NCBI RefSeq assembly: GCF_001908205.1
Contig: NZ_LGHL01000136.1
Span: 1-40,652, forward strand
Source: Bradyrhizobium sp. NAS80.1
GTDB lineage: Bacteria > Pseudomonadota > Alphaproteobacteria > Rhizobiales > Xanthobacteraceae
Direction of reading: 5' to 3'
DNA length: 40,652 bases
Position 1 is the stretch's first letter; every line of letters starts with the position of its first letter. Made by a program: the position numbers and the translations under genes. Positions 40,481 to 40,652 of the stretch are shown piece after piece. A model generated the notes under the pieces. That model did not search any database and had not been told where the DNA came from. It saw nothing but the letters and a program-made list of their open reading frames with translations.

Positions 40481-40652
40481 CTAATTGCACACCTCGGCAT
40501 TGGCGTCGTTGCCGGGGCCGCCGCCGCCGCGATATTCGAGATGGCAGCCGCGCGAGACCGGACGGCAGCCGCCGCTATTGCAATAAATCTGCCCGCCACC
40601 CGCGGCGCGGCCGACGCGCGCGGCACCAGCAATGCCAGCAGCGGCACCATAG
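40481..40652 (-). CDS. 3' end of a small cysteine-containing protein (partial)
   Basis: The last 56 codons of a minus-strand gene cut by the window edge. The visible sequence has a Gly/Ala-rich part, then four cysteines in the order QIYCNSGGCRPVSRGCHLEY and the end NAEVCN. The spacing CxxxxCxxxxxxC with a final CN resembles small exported hypothetical proteins of Bradyrhizobium with two presumed disulphides. An overlapping frame (40276-40650) is rejected because its residues are low-complexity Ala/Arg. The N-terminus and any signal peptide lie outside the window. Confidence 0.65.
   Translation of the reverse strand, partial: YGAAAGIAGAARVGRAAGGGQIYCNSGGCRPVSRGCHLEYRGGGGPGNDANAEVCN

Noticed and set aside
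1..40652. CRISPR array, tRNA or insertion sequence
   Set aside because: No regularly spaced direct repeats, no cloverleaf-type tRNA sequence and no transposase reading were seen. The repeats present are palindromic intergenic elements.

Overview
The window is a 40.6 kb piece of high-GC alphaproteobacterial chromosome, most probably Bradyrhizobium or a very close relative. The grounds are: the abundance of acyl-CoA and tripartite-tricarboxylate-transport genes, several families of palindromic intergenic repeats of the kind scattered through Bradyrhizobium genomes, TTG/GTG starts, and an amino acid:[carrier protein] ligase whose length (326 aa) and zinc-ligand positions match, as I remember them, the characterised B. 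japonicum enzyme. There are no rRNA or tRNA genes, no CRISPR array, no insertion sequence and no phage genes. Apart from one gene with homopolymer frameshifts and one gene cut by the right edge, the region looks like ordinary chromosome.

Layout, left to right. (1) 0.2-5.8 kb: a fatty/organic acid catabolic block with two minus-strand acyl-CoA dehydrogenases, divergent from an AMP-forming acyl-CoA ligase and an orphan LivK-type periplasmic binding protein. Strong hairpin terminators follow both the ligase and the binding protein. (2) 5.8-10.6 kb: an XRE regulator divergent from a VIT/VWA surface protein that ends in an LPKTA sorting signal, then a class-GN-like sortase and a DUF1614 membrane protein. 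(3) 10.8-14.0 kb: a fused ADP-forming acyl-CoA synthetase and an MlaD/MCE protein interrupted at two C-homopolymers. (4) 14.1-19.9 kb, minus strand: a 1042-aa autotransporter, a Baeyer-Villiger-type flavin monooxygenase, and a secreted trypsin-like protease whose IVGG N-terminus lies directly at the signal-peptidase site. (5) 20-22.9 kb: a HAD phosphatase and the methylthioadenosine salvage pair mtnP-mtnA.

(6) 23.2-27.0 kb is the most interesting part. A stand-alone carrier protein is divergent from a three-gene operon: a non-canonical acyl-CoA-dehydrogenase-fold protein, the seryl-tRNA-synthetase-like amino acid:carrier-protein ligase, and a GNAT-like acyltransferase. Together they look like a small pathway that loads an amino acid (probably glycine) on a carrier protein, modifies it and transfers it to an unknown acceptor. 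(7) 27.3-36.2 kb: a four-PAS GGDEF-EAL protein with both catalytic motifs intact, a tctC-tctB-tctA tricarboxylate-type uptake operon, a MarR regulator and a divergent monooxygenase-fold protein that share a clear two-site operator, and a second GGDEF-EAL protein whose GGDEF motif is destroyed. (8) 36.4-40.65 kb: a small hypothetical gene, a membrane protein with a proline-rich tail, rpmF, mtgA, an IspA-type prenyl diphosphate synthase, a DUF1345 membrane protein, and the 3' end of a small cysteine-containing protein.

Start sites were chosen by conserved N-termini, signal peptides and Shine-Dalgarno-like sequences. Family assignments come from reading motifs and from memory; no database search was run.
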